Below, one piece after another: positions 12,985 to 24,700 of a stretch of DNA of 64,000 nt. Made by a program: the position numbers and the translations under genes. The notes below the pieces were generated by a model. The model worked only from the letters and a program-made list of their open reading frames with translations. It searched no databases and was not told the origin of the DNA. Within the stretch, counting starts at the first letter, position 1. Every line of letters starts with the position of its first letter. The stretch is from Heterodera schachtii (Eukaryota; Nematoda; Chromadorea; Rhabditida; Heteroderidae), in contig SIJG01000020.1 of NCBI GenBank assembly GCA_023374025.1, positions 508,046 to 572,045 on the forward strand. The letters are read 5' to 3'.

Positions 12985-13428
12985 AGTTACTTATTTAATA
13001 AAGAAATAGGAAAAAATTAAATGAATTTGAATAAAAGCTTTTTATGCATTTACCTCCTTTTCTTTTTGCCCTTCTCTTTTTTCTTTCCCCATTTTTTGGG
13101 TCATCATTTTGCCGGTCCATCCATCCCAGCAAAAAATCGAAGGAAGGGATAAAGAAAAACATAAATGGGTTGCCATTTTTATTTCTCTCATTTTATTCGT
13201 TGTCTTTTTTTTTTTTTTTTTGAACTTAGAATTTTTAGTGGAAATTTATTTAAAAAAAAAAATTGAAAAATACATTAAATTTTAATCCTGCTTTTAAAAA
13301 ACGTAAACTTTGCAAAGAATTGTTGGAGCCTGCTGAAAAACAGAAATTTAGTAAAAAAAAAAAAAATGCCAATTTTTCAGGATTTTGGTCAAATTTTTAA
13401 ATATCCCAATTTTTCTAACGATTTTAAT

Positions 13429-14058
13429 CAGAGCTCCCAGATCAAAGATTTCAAAAGCCTCATTTCGCAGGCAAAAAAGCCTCATTTTACAAAATTTATT
13501 CAAAACACGCTTAAAATGTTCAAATGTTATCAATTTGAGCAAATTTTTGTTAGAATAGGTAAGCATTTTGTGAAATTCTAAGCTTGAAAAACCGAAGTTG
13601 GTTTTTTTGCGGCGCTTTTCCAAAAAACTTTTGGGGAACAAGGGGGGCCGGCGGTGCCGATAGGCGCCGCCGGGAAAAATTTGGTGATTTTTAATACGAT
13701 TTGTTAACAGATTTGTCCACAAAAATGGCCAAATTTTAGAGTTTTGAGCAAATTTTCTAGAAAATAAAGGATTTTTAGGGTCCGGCGGTGCCGATAGGCG
13801 CCGCCGGGGGAAAAATTAAGAATTTTGACTATGTTTTTAGCTGATTTTCATTGAAAAAATTCTTAATTTTGTGAATTTTCGGAAAAGAATTGATTATTTT
13901 CTAGTTTTTATGAAGATTTAACAAAAAACCACAAAAAAAACCTCAAAATTTCTCAAAAAACCACAAAAAACCTCAAAGCCTCATTTCAAAAAAAAAAACC
14001 TTATTGACCTATCAAAAAACCACAAAATGAGGCTAAAGCCTCACATCTGGGAGCCCTG
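13429..14058. mobile_element. hAT-like non-autonomous foldback element, TSD ATTTTAAT
   Basis: Terminal inverted repeats CAGAGCTCCCAGAT and ATCTGGGAGCCCTG, with exact 8-bp direct repeats ATTTTAAT at 13421-13428 and 14059-14066. The interior repeats the word 'AAAGCCTCATTT' on one arm and 'ACCACAAAAAACCTCAAA' on the other, and holds two copies of a GC-rich hairpin (13649-13672, 13783-13806). No transposase is present. It lies just upstream of the SPRY gene. Confidence 0.85.
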
Positions 14059-14150
14059 ATTTTAATACACATAAGTATTTTAAATAATTTTTTAATATTT
14101 AAAATGCAGAAGATTAAACTGAAAAAATATTGCACGTTTTAAATTGAAAA

Positions 14151-17100
14151 ATGTCATCTTCTTCTGATTCGGATTCATCAAATGAAGATTTTACAAAAGC
14201 AGCAGATAAAGATCAGGGTAATAAAAAAAATAAGAATATTTAAATTTGCAAATGGCACACAATTTAATGGCAATTTTTTAATGCTGAAAAAGGCATTCAT
14301 ATAGATTTAGGGGGTCGACAAAAGTCAAATGGACAAAAATTTAATTCATCAAAAGCCATCTAAAGAGTTAGAATTAATGAACAAAATATAAAAATTGGAA
14401 ATATTCTCAAAATTTATAAGAAATTATCAACAAAATACTTGAATTTTTTGACCCCAAATTTAATAAGTGTCGAAATAAAAATTAAATAAATAATTTATTT
14501 TTTAGAAATGAGTGATGACGAAATCATTGTTCTTGACAAGAATGGACCTGCTAAAGCGACTCGGCAACAGTTTAAGGTGAAAAAAAACATAATAGAAACC
14601 AGGGTTTCGATATCTGAGTATTTTTACTCATTTTGTGGTCTTTTAGAGGGTCAAAGAGGATTTTTCTGGAAAATGAGGATTTGCGGATTTTTGTGGTCTT
14701 TTGATAAAAAAGTGACAAAAACGCATGATTTTTTGAAAAATTAGGTATATTTGGCAAAATGTTCTAACTTTTTCCTCAAATCTTAAACATTTTTTCGAAA
14801 AATCCTCAGTCAAAATCATTTTTCTGACAAAATCTGTTAACAAATCGCACTCAAAATCTCAAATTTTTTCCGGCAGCGCCTATCGGCACTGCTCCTCCCA
14901 ACGTTCCGAAAAAGTTTTTTTGGAAAAACCGCGCACAAAAAAAGCAATTTAAAAGCAAAAAATTTAAGAGAATTGTCAATTTATTAAAACAATAAAAACC
15001 GAATTTTTTTATTTGTGGTCGTTTTAAATGAGATTGTTATAAATTTTTACCAAAAATTACAAATTTTGCGATTCTTGGGCCAATTTTTTAAGAAAAATAG
15101 GTCCGGCGGCGCTGATAGGTGCCGTGATAGTTTCAAACGAAAAATATGACAGTTGACTGATTTTGTTCGCAATTTTATGATGTTTTAAAAAATGAGGATT
15201 TTTAATTCCAAATGAGGATTTTTTTGAGGTATTTTAGTGGCAAATGAGGATTTTTTATGGCTGAAATGAGAATTTTCAAAATTTTGAGATCGAAACCCTG
15301 ATAGAAACAAATAAAATTGGTATAAATTTTCATTTTTTTAAATTAAATTTCCAACGTTTTTTGACAGAATTTTCGTGAAAGATTTATCAAAATGGAGATG
15401 GAACTGAAGGAGACAAAGAATCTGCACCTGATCACCAAGCTGGAGCTTGAGAATGTGAGTTTGGCTTAATTACTAAAAAATAGCAAAAATAAAAAACAAA
15501 AATAATTAAAATAAATTTTTAAAATTTAATTATTTTTTCAATTTTTAGGTGGCACTTCAAGAAAGGATGAAGCACCAGAAAATGATGGTCAAACTGAACA
15601 CACTGCAGGCGAAGATGCTCAAAATGGAGCAGGACAAACAGCAAACGGAAAAAGAGAAAAATGGTAGGGAAACATTTTTTTGAAAAAAATTAAATTAATA
15701 ATGCATTTCGAAAATTTCTAAGATTTTTTAGGTTGGGTTTAGGGAACATTTTTTAAATTCAGAAAATTCGAATTTTTATTTGCTCAACTTTTACATTTCC
15801 CCATGGGTGGTCCATCCTTAAAAAGTCGAAAAATCTTTATTTTTTTCTGAGGCTTTTGGTCGATTTAATTTTCGATTTTTTGACACCTTCGGCATATTTG
15901 GGAATAATTTTAATTTTAATTAAATTAAATAAAAATAATTAAATTTTATTTTTAATGTTTTCAGCTTCGGTCGACCAAATCACAAAGTTGAAAACGGATC
16001 AGCACAAGCTTTTGAAAAGGATCAGCACATTGGAGAAGATTAACCAACAACAAAATGTGAATAAATATTATGGGAAGGGGGGGGGGGAATCATTTTCGGA
16101 AATTTTTGACATTTTATAAATATTGCACAAATTTTGAAACCAGGAAAAAAATTGTGTCATAACTAGGGGTGAGTATTTTTAGTGGCGAAAAAGTCCAAAA
16201 TAGCGACCTAAATAGGGGCAAAAAATTCGCGAATTAGGGGCGAAAATAGGGGCGAAAAAGTTCCAAATTTCGGGATATAATTTTTTAAATTGCAGTTTTT
16301 TATATGAAAATAATTTCAAATTAAGGCAAACAATTTTATTCACTGATTGCAGTTACAAATAAGATATATTTTAGAAAGTTTTTTCATTTCTTATGGGTCT
16401 ATTTTTGAAAAATTTAGTGTCGATTCTTAGGGGTATATTTTTCTGAAAATTTTTTGGTCGATTCTTAGGGGTGTATTTTTCGTTTTTATTGCATTTTTGT
16501 TAATAAATTTTGGACAAAACGCCAAAATAGGGGTAAAAACTATTTTAGGGGCGAACACTCAAAATATGGATTTCTAGGGCCGAATAGGGGCGTTAAAACG
16601 AAAGTTTTTTGAACAAAAAATGTGTTTTTCGTACATTTCTCGTCGTATTAAAGCCGCAGAAAAAATAAGTAAAAACCTAAGAATCCTCACCCTAGTCATA
16701 ACTATGGCTGGGCGTAAACAGTTTCAATTCCTGAAATCCTTAAGTCATAATTACGCATTTCCTTAAACGACGTTTCATTTACGGAAATGCGTAATTACGG
16801 GAGTCAAAAAGGCAGTCATTAACGCGTAATTAGTCATTGCTTCCAGCCTTAACCACGACAACGCATACAGAAATGTATAATTTTTTTCTAGATTTGAATT
16901 TTTCCATAAAAGTTCCAATTTTAAGCAAAAAATTCATACAAAAAAAAAAATTAGATTTTTAAAAATTTAAAAATTTCCCACATTATATGGATTGTCCCAT
17001 TAACCCTTAAAATTTTTGTCATAAAATTCTAAAAATTTAAAATTTGTATTTTTCGGAATTTTGCATTTTTTTTTTTGGTGAAAATTGCACAAATTTTTTA

Positions 17101-19369
17101 ACTCATTAATAATCATAATTCATCATTATTATTAAAAAAATTAAACAATTTTTAGCTGTTTTACAATTTTCAACAAAATTATTGGGATGCCAGCTCGTGT
17201 AACGGCGGTCAGCTCGCAATTACGGAGGACGCCAATTGTTTGACAGTGCATTACAATAAATATGACATATGTAAAATTAAAAAAAAAAAAAAAATTTTTA
17301 ATTTACATAAATGCCTCGAAAAAAAAATGTTTTTTTCCATAGATTTCCGTTCCATCTTCGCAAAATATCCGGTTTTGCTGAACATCGAATCCACCGACAC
17401 TTTTTACTTTGAAATTTCGATCATAAACATGGAACGGTAAAAGTTGGCTTAAAATTATTTGAAAATTTCTGCCCTTTTTTTTTTGTTTTTTATGCTTGAG
17501 ATTCTTTTTTTGTGTTTTATTTTCGACTCCCTGTCTTCCATTTTTGACTTTCGGGCTCAATTACAGTTCATTAGTAGGGCTCCAATTTATAGTTTTTTCA
17601 CTATTTTTTTCCTGAGCTCCCCGTAGCCTGAAATGCACGAAAAACATGTTTTTTAGGGGGGTTGTTAAGCTACTTTTCGAGTTATTAGCAACTATTTTAT
17701 AGTTTTTTATTTTTAGCAACTAAAAAAACTATAAATTTTTGAAAAAAAACTATACTTTTTGGCGTTTTGCCCAAAATTTGTTAACAAAAATGCAATAAAA
17801 TGGAAAAATACACCCCTAACGATCAACTTTTTGAAAATTTTCAAAAATACCCCCTAAGAATCGGCTCAAATTTTTTTTCAAAAATACACTTCGAGAAATG
17901 AAAAATTTCTAAAAAATTCAGCTCCAAAATTTATTTGTTTATTTTCTTGATGATAATTTTTGATTTTGAAAATTATTTATATTTTTAATGACTTTGGCAA
18001 AATGTTTTTGTTTTTTGAAGAAAATTTTCGATTTTACACCCCCTAAATTCGGAACTTTTTAGCAATTATTTACCCATTTTTAGTAACTATTTTGGGGTTT
18101 TTTTTAGAAACTAAAAACTAATTATTTTGGCAGTTTTTAGCAACTATAAATTGGAGCCCTATTCATTAGTGCCGGTCTCGATTCTGTCGATTCTCATACT
18201 CGGATATTGGGGCTAAATTCCCGATCTCGAAAATTAATTCAAGGCCTTTGAGTCTTGTGAGTCGATTCTCGACTCTATCTGGCTCAATTAAAGCTCCCGA
18301 GTCTGATCAGTTCTGGGCTTAGCCAGGGAGTGGGCTAAGCCTCCCCCCCCCCACCCGACCCGAAAATTCGGAAAACTTTTGAAAAAGTATATCATTTTTT
18401 AAAAGAAATTATCATTAAAAAATTTTCCCCGCGCGCCTCTCGGCACTCCTACTCTATGTTGAAAAAAATATTGAAAAAACAGGGCGAAAAAATGAGAGGC
18501 CGGAGAGCAAAATCTTTCCCGACTCTCCGGCTCATTTAAAGCTTCCGAGTCTCGATCAGTTCTCAATCTCGAATCCTGGTTCAATTATAGCCTTTCTAGT
18601 CCATTAAGCTGCTGTAGTCTAAATCTAATTCTCAATCTTTCAGGGCCCAATTCCCATCACCGAGTCTCGAAAAACTCCGACTCTCGAGTCTCTATTTTTT
18701 TTTTACTAATTTTTAAAAAGTTATTTAGCTATGCCGATTTCGGTTTTGCCGTCAACCAATCGGATGGCGCAATTCGAATGCGCAAGGGCAATTACGCATA
18801 CTCAAACAGTGGCGCTTTTTGCATTAACAATGTGTTGAAACTCAGTTATGCAAAATGTGCATACGGTGCAGGGGATACGGTGGGATGTGGCGTCGATTTG
18901 GCCAGCCGACGGATTTTTCTCACCAAAAATGGCACATTTTTGGGTAAAAATGGCACATTTTTGGGTAAAAATGGCACATTTTTGGGTTGGTAAATATTTG
19001 GGACAGGTTTAGGGCCGGCCACAATTTGGAAATCGCACGCCCCTCGACCGGGTTTTATATCGATCAAGAGTCGAGAATTTTCTTTCTTTTATTTTTTGAT
19101 GGGGGTTGATGTATCGAAATTTCAGAGTCGTTTTCTCAGTGCTAAGTTTTTGGTAATTTCTTGGCCCGAGAATTGTCTCGGGTTTTTCGGGACATTAATG
19201 AGTCTCGGTTTATTATTAATTTGTGAGTTTTTTTTTTAAAGAATCCTTCGATTTGGTCCTTCCTTCTGATGATCTTCCGCTGTTCCCATTCGTCACTTTG
19301 TGGAGCTATGATGACAAAATTGAGGCCAACTTTGGACCAAAATTTGAATTCAATTTGGCCACTCTCTGA
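14151..19369 (+). CDS. Coiled-coil SPRY-domain protein of the cyst-nematode RBP/SPRYSEC type
   Basis: Nine exons with consistent phases: 14151-14217, 14506-14576, 15368-15454, 15549-15663, 15965-16056, 17156-17270, 17343-17436, 18729-18943 and 19242-19369, giving 327 residues. The N-terminus is acidic and serine-rich (MSSSSDSDSSNEDF). Exons 3-5 form a Lys/Glu/Leu/Met coiled coil. Exons 6-9 form a SPRY domain with family-typical stretches YWDASSCNGGQL, LTVHYNKYD, SIFAKYPVLLN, FYFEISIINMER, YADFGFAV, VGCGVDLASRRIFLTKNG and LFPFVTLWSYDD. Secreted SPRYSECs are plant-immunity effectors. This protein has no signal peptide, so it is better read as an intracellular SPRY adaptor unless another first exon exists. 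Exon 8 ends in a triplicated splice donor. Four introns carry transposon-like insertions or long AT-rich sequence. Confidence 0.85.
14599..15300. mobile_element. hAT-like non-autonomous foldback element in SPRY-gene intron, TSD ATAGAAAC
   Basis: It begins CAGGGTTTCGATATCTGAG, ends ATCGAAACCCTG, and is flanked by exact 8-bp repeats ATAGAAAC (14591-14598, 15301-15308). The arms carry 'AATGAGGATTTTT' words and a degenerate GC-rich hairpin in opposite orientations (about 14871 and 15103). Confidence 0.88.
16165..16695. mobile_element. hAT-like non-autonomous element in SPRY-gene intron, TSD TCATAACT
   Basis: Ends AGGGGTGAG and CTCACCCTAG, flanked by 8-bp repeats TCATAACT (16157-16164, 16696-16703). 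The interior is dominated by AGGGGCGAAAA words. It contains a module (GGGGTGTATTTTTC, then TTATTGCATTTTTGTTAA, then AAAACGCC) that recurs at 17760-17880, 35500-35590, 40020-40090 and 47510-47610. Confidence 0.85.
17575..18161. mobile_element. hAT-like non-autonomous foldback element in SPRY-gene intron, TSD TTCATTAG
   Basis: Near-perfect terminal inverted repeats TAGGGCTCCAATTTATAG and CTATAAATTGGAGCCCTA, with exact 8-bp duplications TTCATTAG at 17567-17574 and 18162-18169. The arms repeat 'AACTATTTT' and 'AGCAACTA' words; the centre holds the shared GTGTATTTTTC module in reverse orientation. Confidence 0.9.
18920..18991 (+). repeat. Triplicated exon-end/splice-donor unit
   Basis: A 24-bp unit (AAAAATGGCACATTTTTGGGT) is repeated three times across the end of SPRY exon 8. 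Each copy contains the same donor (TTTTTGG followed by GTAAAA in the first two, GTTGGTAA in the last) and the unit is in frame, adding KNGTFLG per copy. Splicing at any copy keeps phase 1. Confidence 0.8.
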
Positions 19370-19831
19370 CGCACAATTTTTTGTTGTTGTTTTTTGATTT
19401 TTGACCTTTGCATTAATTTAAAATGTCGTTAAAATGTTCTCAATTTTTTTTTTTGTTATGAGGGCTCGGGACTTTTATACATAAATTTTTCAAATATGCA
19501 ATATGCACGAAAAGGGTGATAAAATTTGATAAATTTAGCATCATTCGAAAGTTCAACATGTTTAGAAGCTTTTGATTAAACAATTGCTACGCGATTGAAC
19601 AGCTTATAAAAAAGTTGAAACATGAATACTACCAAAAAGTCGGAATACATGTCGGTATATCTTTTTGTAGTTTTTGGGAAGCCGATACAGCTTGTTAAGA
19701 GGCTTTCGAATGAAATCAACTTTGTTAAATTTGGTCAACAAAGAAAAAAAGATGATGCTCTAAACTTGGCTCAGACTATACCGGCCAGACTATAGTGTCC
19801 CAGTCCGCATCCCAACCAAGGCCGTAGCCAG

Positions 19832-20124
19832 GGGACCCACCCGTTTGGGCGCTCACGTTTGGGCGCTCACGTTTGGGCGCGCTCGTTTGGGCGCCAGCTC
19901 GTTTTTCCACTTAAGCTTTTTTCTTTGGCATCCAAATCCAACAATCTTGGTATCATTCGGAAGCTCTTATCATGCTCTATTAGCCTTACCAAAAACGAAA
20001 AGTTTTTCAAGCCTGGAAAAAATTTTATTAAGAAAAAACATGCTGGCGCCCAAACGAGCTGGCGCCCAAACGTGAGCGCCCAAACGTGAGCGCCCAAACG
20101 CGCGCGCCCAAACGCAGTGGACCC
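19832..20124. mobile_element. hAT-like foldback element, TSD GTAGCCAG
   Basis: Long inverted arms made of repeated GCGCTCACGTTTGGGC words on the left and GCCCAAACGTGAGCGC on the right. Exact 8-bp duplications GTAGCCAG lie at 19824-19831 and 20125-20132. Downstream of the SPRY gene. Confidence 0.88.
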
Positions 20125-20487
20125 GTAGCCAGACCCTTGGCTTTGGGGTGGGGGGGGGCTGAAGTCAAAAATTCGATTTTTAAGAGTGTATTTTTGTTTT
20201 ATAAGTCGATTTTAGGGGTATATGTTTGGTTCTTTGAAATCCCGAATTATGGGGTGTATTTTACAAAATTTTTAGCACGTTTTTCGCCAAAAAATTACTA
20301 TTTTTTGCCATTTTGGTCATCATTTTTCAAAATATGGTAAAATGGTGGGTCCGGCGGTGCCGATAGGCGCCGCCGGGAAAATTTTTGTAAGTATTTTAAT
20401 TCGATTTTGTTAAGAAAATTGCTTAAAATTTCAAAAAAATAAACTGAAAATTTTTTAATGTCCAATGAGAAAAGATTCCCTCCATTT

Positions 20488-20640
20488 GCAGATGCAATTT
20501 ACGCGATCGTTCAATTGAACAGCTCCTCCACCTTGGCTTTGCTTCTTCAACCCGTTCTTTGCATATTCGAACTATTAGGAAATGATTGTTTCAATAAATT
20601 TTCAATTTAATAAGCAAATTAAATCCTTCAAAAACTGTCT
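20488..20640 (+). other. Possible isolated 3' exon, unassigned
   Basis: After a TTTGCAG acceptor at 20491 two frames stay open for about 30 codons, one ending LHIRTIRK, and AATAAA follows about 20-30 bases later. Composition is less AT-rich than its surroundings. I do not recognise the peptide and cannot link it to a neighbouring exon. Confidence 0.2.
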
Positions 20641-20759
20641 TTAGTAATTTGCCTCAACAAAATGTCAGGCCGCCGAAAAGAAGCAGAGGAAAAGATGGCA
20701 AAATCAATGTAAAATTAAAATGCCAATTTTCAATTTTAAGTTTTGTTTTCATTTTTTTC

Positions 20760-21660
20760 ATTTTCATCTCTGCCGATTGTTATTTTTAAAATTTTAAACA
20801 TTTTCCAATTGTTTTAATAATTGGAAGAATAACAAAAAATAAATGTTTAAACAGTTTCTCGAGTGAATTTTTCTTCAGCTGCCTCAATTTTAAAGCATAA
20901 TTTGTCACTATTCCAATTAATTTTAAATTTCACAATTTTTTTGAAAAAATAAATTTGTCTCTAATAACAATAATAATAATTCCCTCACACCGTCAAATTT
21001 GGACGTCAAACGGCTTAATCCGCCTTTCGTCAGCGCATCAATTTGTCTGATTGAAAGCAAATCCGATCGCCTCCTCCTAAGCGAAACAGCTAAAACAAAT
21101 TCCAAAATCCCATCTAATGCCTTCGTCCTGTTGGCTTTTCCTATTTTTCATTGAAGAGATTGCAACGACGGACGTTAATTTGCTTTCCAATACTTTTGGC
21201 ATCAGCACAAAATGCCAATTCTTTCGACATTGGCACAAAGTGTGCCGTGCCGTCGCCTCCGCTCGTGTCCAATTTTTTTTACAGTATTCTGGCAAAAATT
21301 CGGCTTATTGAGATCTCAGTGATTTTGCTCCAGAGTCTCGACTCTCCATAAAATCCGGGCTTTGGATAACAGTAAAAGGCGATATTTAATTTTACAGTTT
21401 TTTCCGAAAAATCTGTAAATCCATAACTGTAAAAGTGTCGGTTTTTTTACAGTTTTTTTTCAGGAAATTGTTGGAAAATACGGTAAATTACCGGTATTTA
21501 CGTGTCGTTTACAGCTTTTCATAAATAATCCATTGGTAATACCTACCTTATACTCAAGAAATCACAAATTACGGTCTACAATAAATCAGTGACTCGGTCT
21601 GCTCAGAACAAAGAATTATCAAAAAAAGTTTTTTGAAATCTAATGAAAATTTCTTGCATG
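20760..21660. other. Intergenic AT-rich region
   Basis: Nothing I can support as a gene. Words around 'CTGTAAATCCATAACTGTAAAA' between 21380 and 21520 suggest another degenerate repeat. Confidence 0.5.
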
Positions 21661-21712
21661 TAATTTTTGCTCCGCTTTCCTGCTGTCATAAATACCGTAG
21701 TAATCCACCGTC

Positions 21713-24700
21713 ATGCGTCCGCTCACTTCCCTCTGTACAATACTGTCGCTGTTCGGCGTGTTGCTGAACATTCTGTTCCTGGTGGTCACACGGCTTCAAA
21801 GGGTCGAACGCATTCAGGTGAGCACTGTAATCGGATGAATAAAAATTTCTTCAAATTTAATTGAAAAATTGAAAAAATAAATTTAAAAAATCCCGAAAAA
21901 AAAAATTTTAAAGAATTTAAATCCACCCCAAATAATTTTTTTTTTTACGTTTTGCCATCGACTCATTTTTTTTCATCGGCACCCAAAATGCCAAAAGGGG
22001 CAAGAAGCCGTTCAAAAATACGTATTTCCTAAAATACCCCCCCCCCCCCCCGACCAAATAGACCCCCCCCCCCCCCTTTTGAGGGGAACCGGCCACTTTG
22101 GCGCCAGCCATTTTGGCGCCAAACGCTATAACATTTTTATTTCTCATTCAAATTAAATAAGCTTGATATCATTTTAAAGCCCTTGTTATTCCCTAATAGC
22201 CTGCAAAATTTCAAAAAATTTAATTGATATACAAAAAAGTTATGGCCAAAAAACCTCAAAAAACTGACTTTTTCTGGCCATTTTGGCGCCGCACGCTATA
22301 TCTTTTGTCAAACCGAATTTATTTTTTCTAATATTTTGCAGGCTAATAAAGAACACTTAGGCCTATTTAATGGTATCAAAATTATTTTATTTGGTTGGAT
22401 AAGAAAAAAGTTATAACACTTTAAAGTTCGCGGCGCCAAAATGGCCCGCGCCAAAGTGACCCCGACCCCTTTTGAGGGGGTTGAAAATAAAAGCCCCCGG
22501 GGCTTTTAGGAAATGTGGTAATCGTAATAATTAATTATTTTGAATCCAGGAAGTTCTCATCTTCTTGCGCTCCATTTCGATCGGCTACATTCTCGTCGCT
22601 TTGTCCATCATGGCTGTTGCCCCCCAGGTGATCCGCTTCGATCGCATTATTTTGGCAATGATCGTTAACAATTTTGATCAATGGTCTGATCAATGATTCT
22701 TTTAAGTCGATCACTTTGGCATCCGCAAACATTCGCATTCCGCACGGACTGCTCGTTGTCGGCAACGCGGGCGCTTCTTCCAATTTCATGGTCAGATCGA
22801 CAATGTCCTAAATTCATTCAAATGCCTAATCCGGAAAAGCAGTATCATGAAAAAACCAGAAATCAAGGATTTAAATGCCAAAATACCAAGATAGTTGGGA
22901 TTTTAATGCCAAAAATGATGTGAATCCCCGGATTTTGATGCCAAAATTGCGAAGAAATCTCGCATTTGGATGCCAAAAACGCGAAGAAATCTCGGATTTG
23001 AATGCCAAAAATTCAAAGAAATCTCGGATTTGGATGCCCAAAAAGCCATGAAAATTCAGGGATTTTTAAGTCAAAGCATTTCTGGCAACTTTTTTCACGA
23101 TTTTTGATTATAACAGTTACAGTGCCACTGATTTTTCACAATGATAGTTTATCAAATTAACAGAGCGCGCTTGCTGCATTCGGCGTCGGCAGCTTTCTGT
23201 TCACCGCCTTCTCCTTTCTGTTGCTGTTTCTGTACCATTACCGTAAAACGGCTGGACAGGCAAATTAATCAATTAAAAAACACATTATAACCACTTGAAT
23301 ACCGTATCAAACCCAAGATCAGAAAGTGATACAATAACTTGGAGAGCATAATCGATACCGTATCTAATCCAAGTGGAAAATAGTAGGGAGATTTACAATT
23401 AGGTCTAATACAGTATGCAATCGAATCAGAAATTTATTCTGTATCTAAAACAATTTGAAAAATAGTTGGAGAGGAACAAATAAGCCCAATACAGTAACCA
23501 ATCGAAGCAGAAACTAGTACCATATCAATTTAATTAGAAAATTAGTTGGGAGACGAACAAATAAGTCCAATACAGTATGCAATCAAAACATAAACTGGTA
23601 CCATAAACCGTGCTGGCGCGTTTCTTAAAAACTGCCAATGGGTTTGAAAACAAAAAATGGTTAACACATAAAAATTCATATCTTTGCTTAATTTCAATAA
23701 ATAAAAATTCTTTGGTAGCATTCAATAGCCTTAATTGTACTCTATCAGAATATGATTTCTCAAAAATTTTTACTTAAGTATAAAAAAAGTTATGGTCACA
23801 AAATTGCAAAAAATCTTAAGTCAGCATTTTTTGTTCAGAACTTTTTTGAAACTCAATGAAATTTTCTAAAATTTTAAATATAAATAGAGAATTCTTAGGG
23901 CTATCGAAATATAAATTAATTTTGGTTCAATTTCATTTTAAAGACTTTAAAATTTTAAATGTTTATTATTATATATGCATTACCATTGCAAAAAACATAG
24001 CCTATTCAATGCTTTATAACTTCTTTTATACTTAAGTTAAAAATTTAGGAAAATTATATTCTGAAAGAGAACAATAAAAGCTATTGAATGATACCACGAA
24101 ATATTAATTTGGTTGAATTTGAGCCAAGCTATTAATTTAATTATTTTACCCATTTTTTGTTTTCAAACCCATTGGCAGTTTTAAGAAACGCACTAGCACC
24201 CCATAAACTAGCGTTTGGGCCTTCATCATACTGTAGCAAAGATTGAAACTTAAATTTTATCATTTTTTCACTAATTTTTCCATTGAGCTCCCTCCCCCAA
24301 CAGATGTCCACTGTTTTTGCGCCAAAAAATGTGCCCGTTTTTGTTGGCGTTGCGTTTGTGTACTGTTTGGTGCAGTCCGTGCTGCTGTACTACTCCAAAG
24401 TTGAACCATCTGTGAGTAAAACCATGTCAAATTGGATGGACAACAGCGGAGCATACTGTACTCTGTGGAGGACGAAAGCATCCACGCCAAAATTCGAACA
24501 AAATTTGAAGGAAAAAATAGGAGACTGACATTTAGAAAAACTTAATTTTTTTGCTTAAAAATTCGGATTTGGAATCCTATTGTCAAGCCAATGTTTTATA
24601 ATAGGCTGCTATCATTAGTAGGGCTGCTAATTTTATGTAAATACATATTTTTTTCCTGGATTCTCCATGCTTTGAATAGTAGGAAAAACACTTTCTTTTT

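Noticed and set aside
17240..17440. 66-codon continuous frame across two SPRY exons
   Set aside because: It crosses an intron with GTAAAA and CATAG sites; splicing restores the SPRY sequence, reading through does not.
14151..19369. Calling the SPRY protein a secreted SPRYSEC effector
   Set aside because: The first exon has no hydrophobic leader; only the SPRY part resembles the effectors.
22010..22100. Possible CRISPR-like or G-quadruplex array at the poly-C runs
   Set aside because: Simple homopolymer C tracts without repeat-spacer order, inside a foldback; eukaryotic context.
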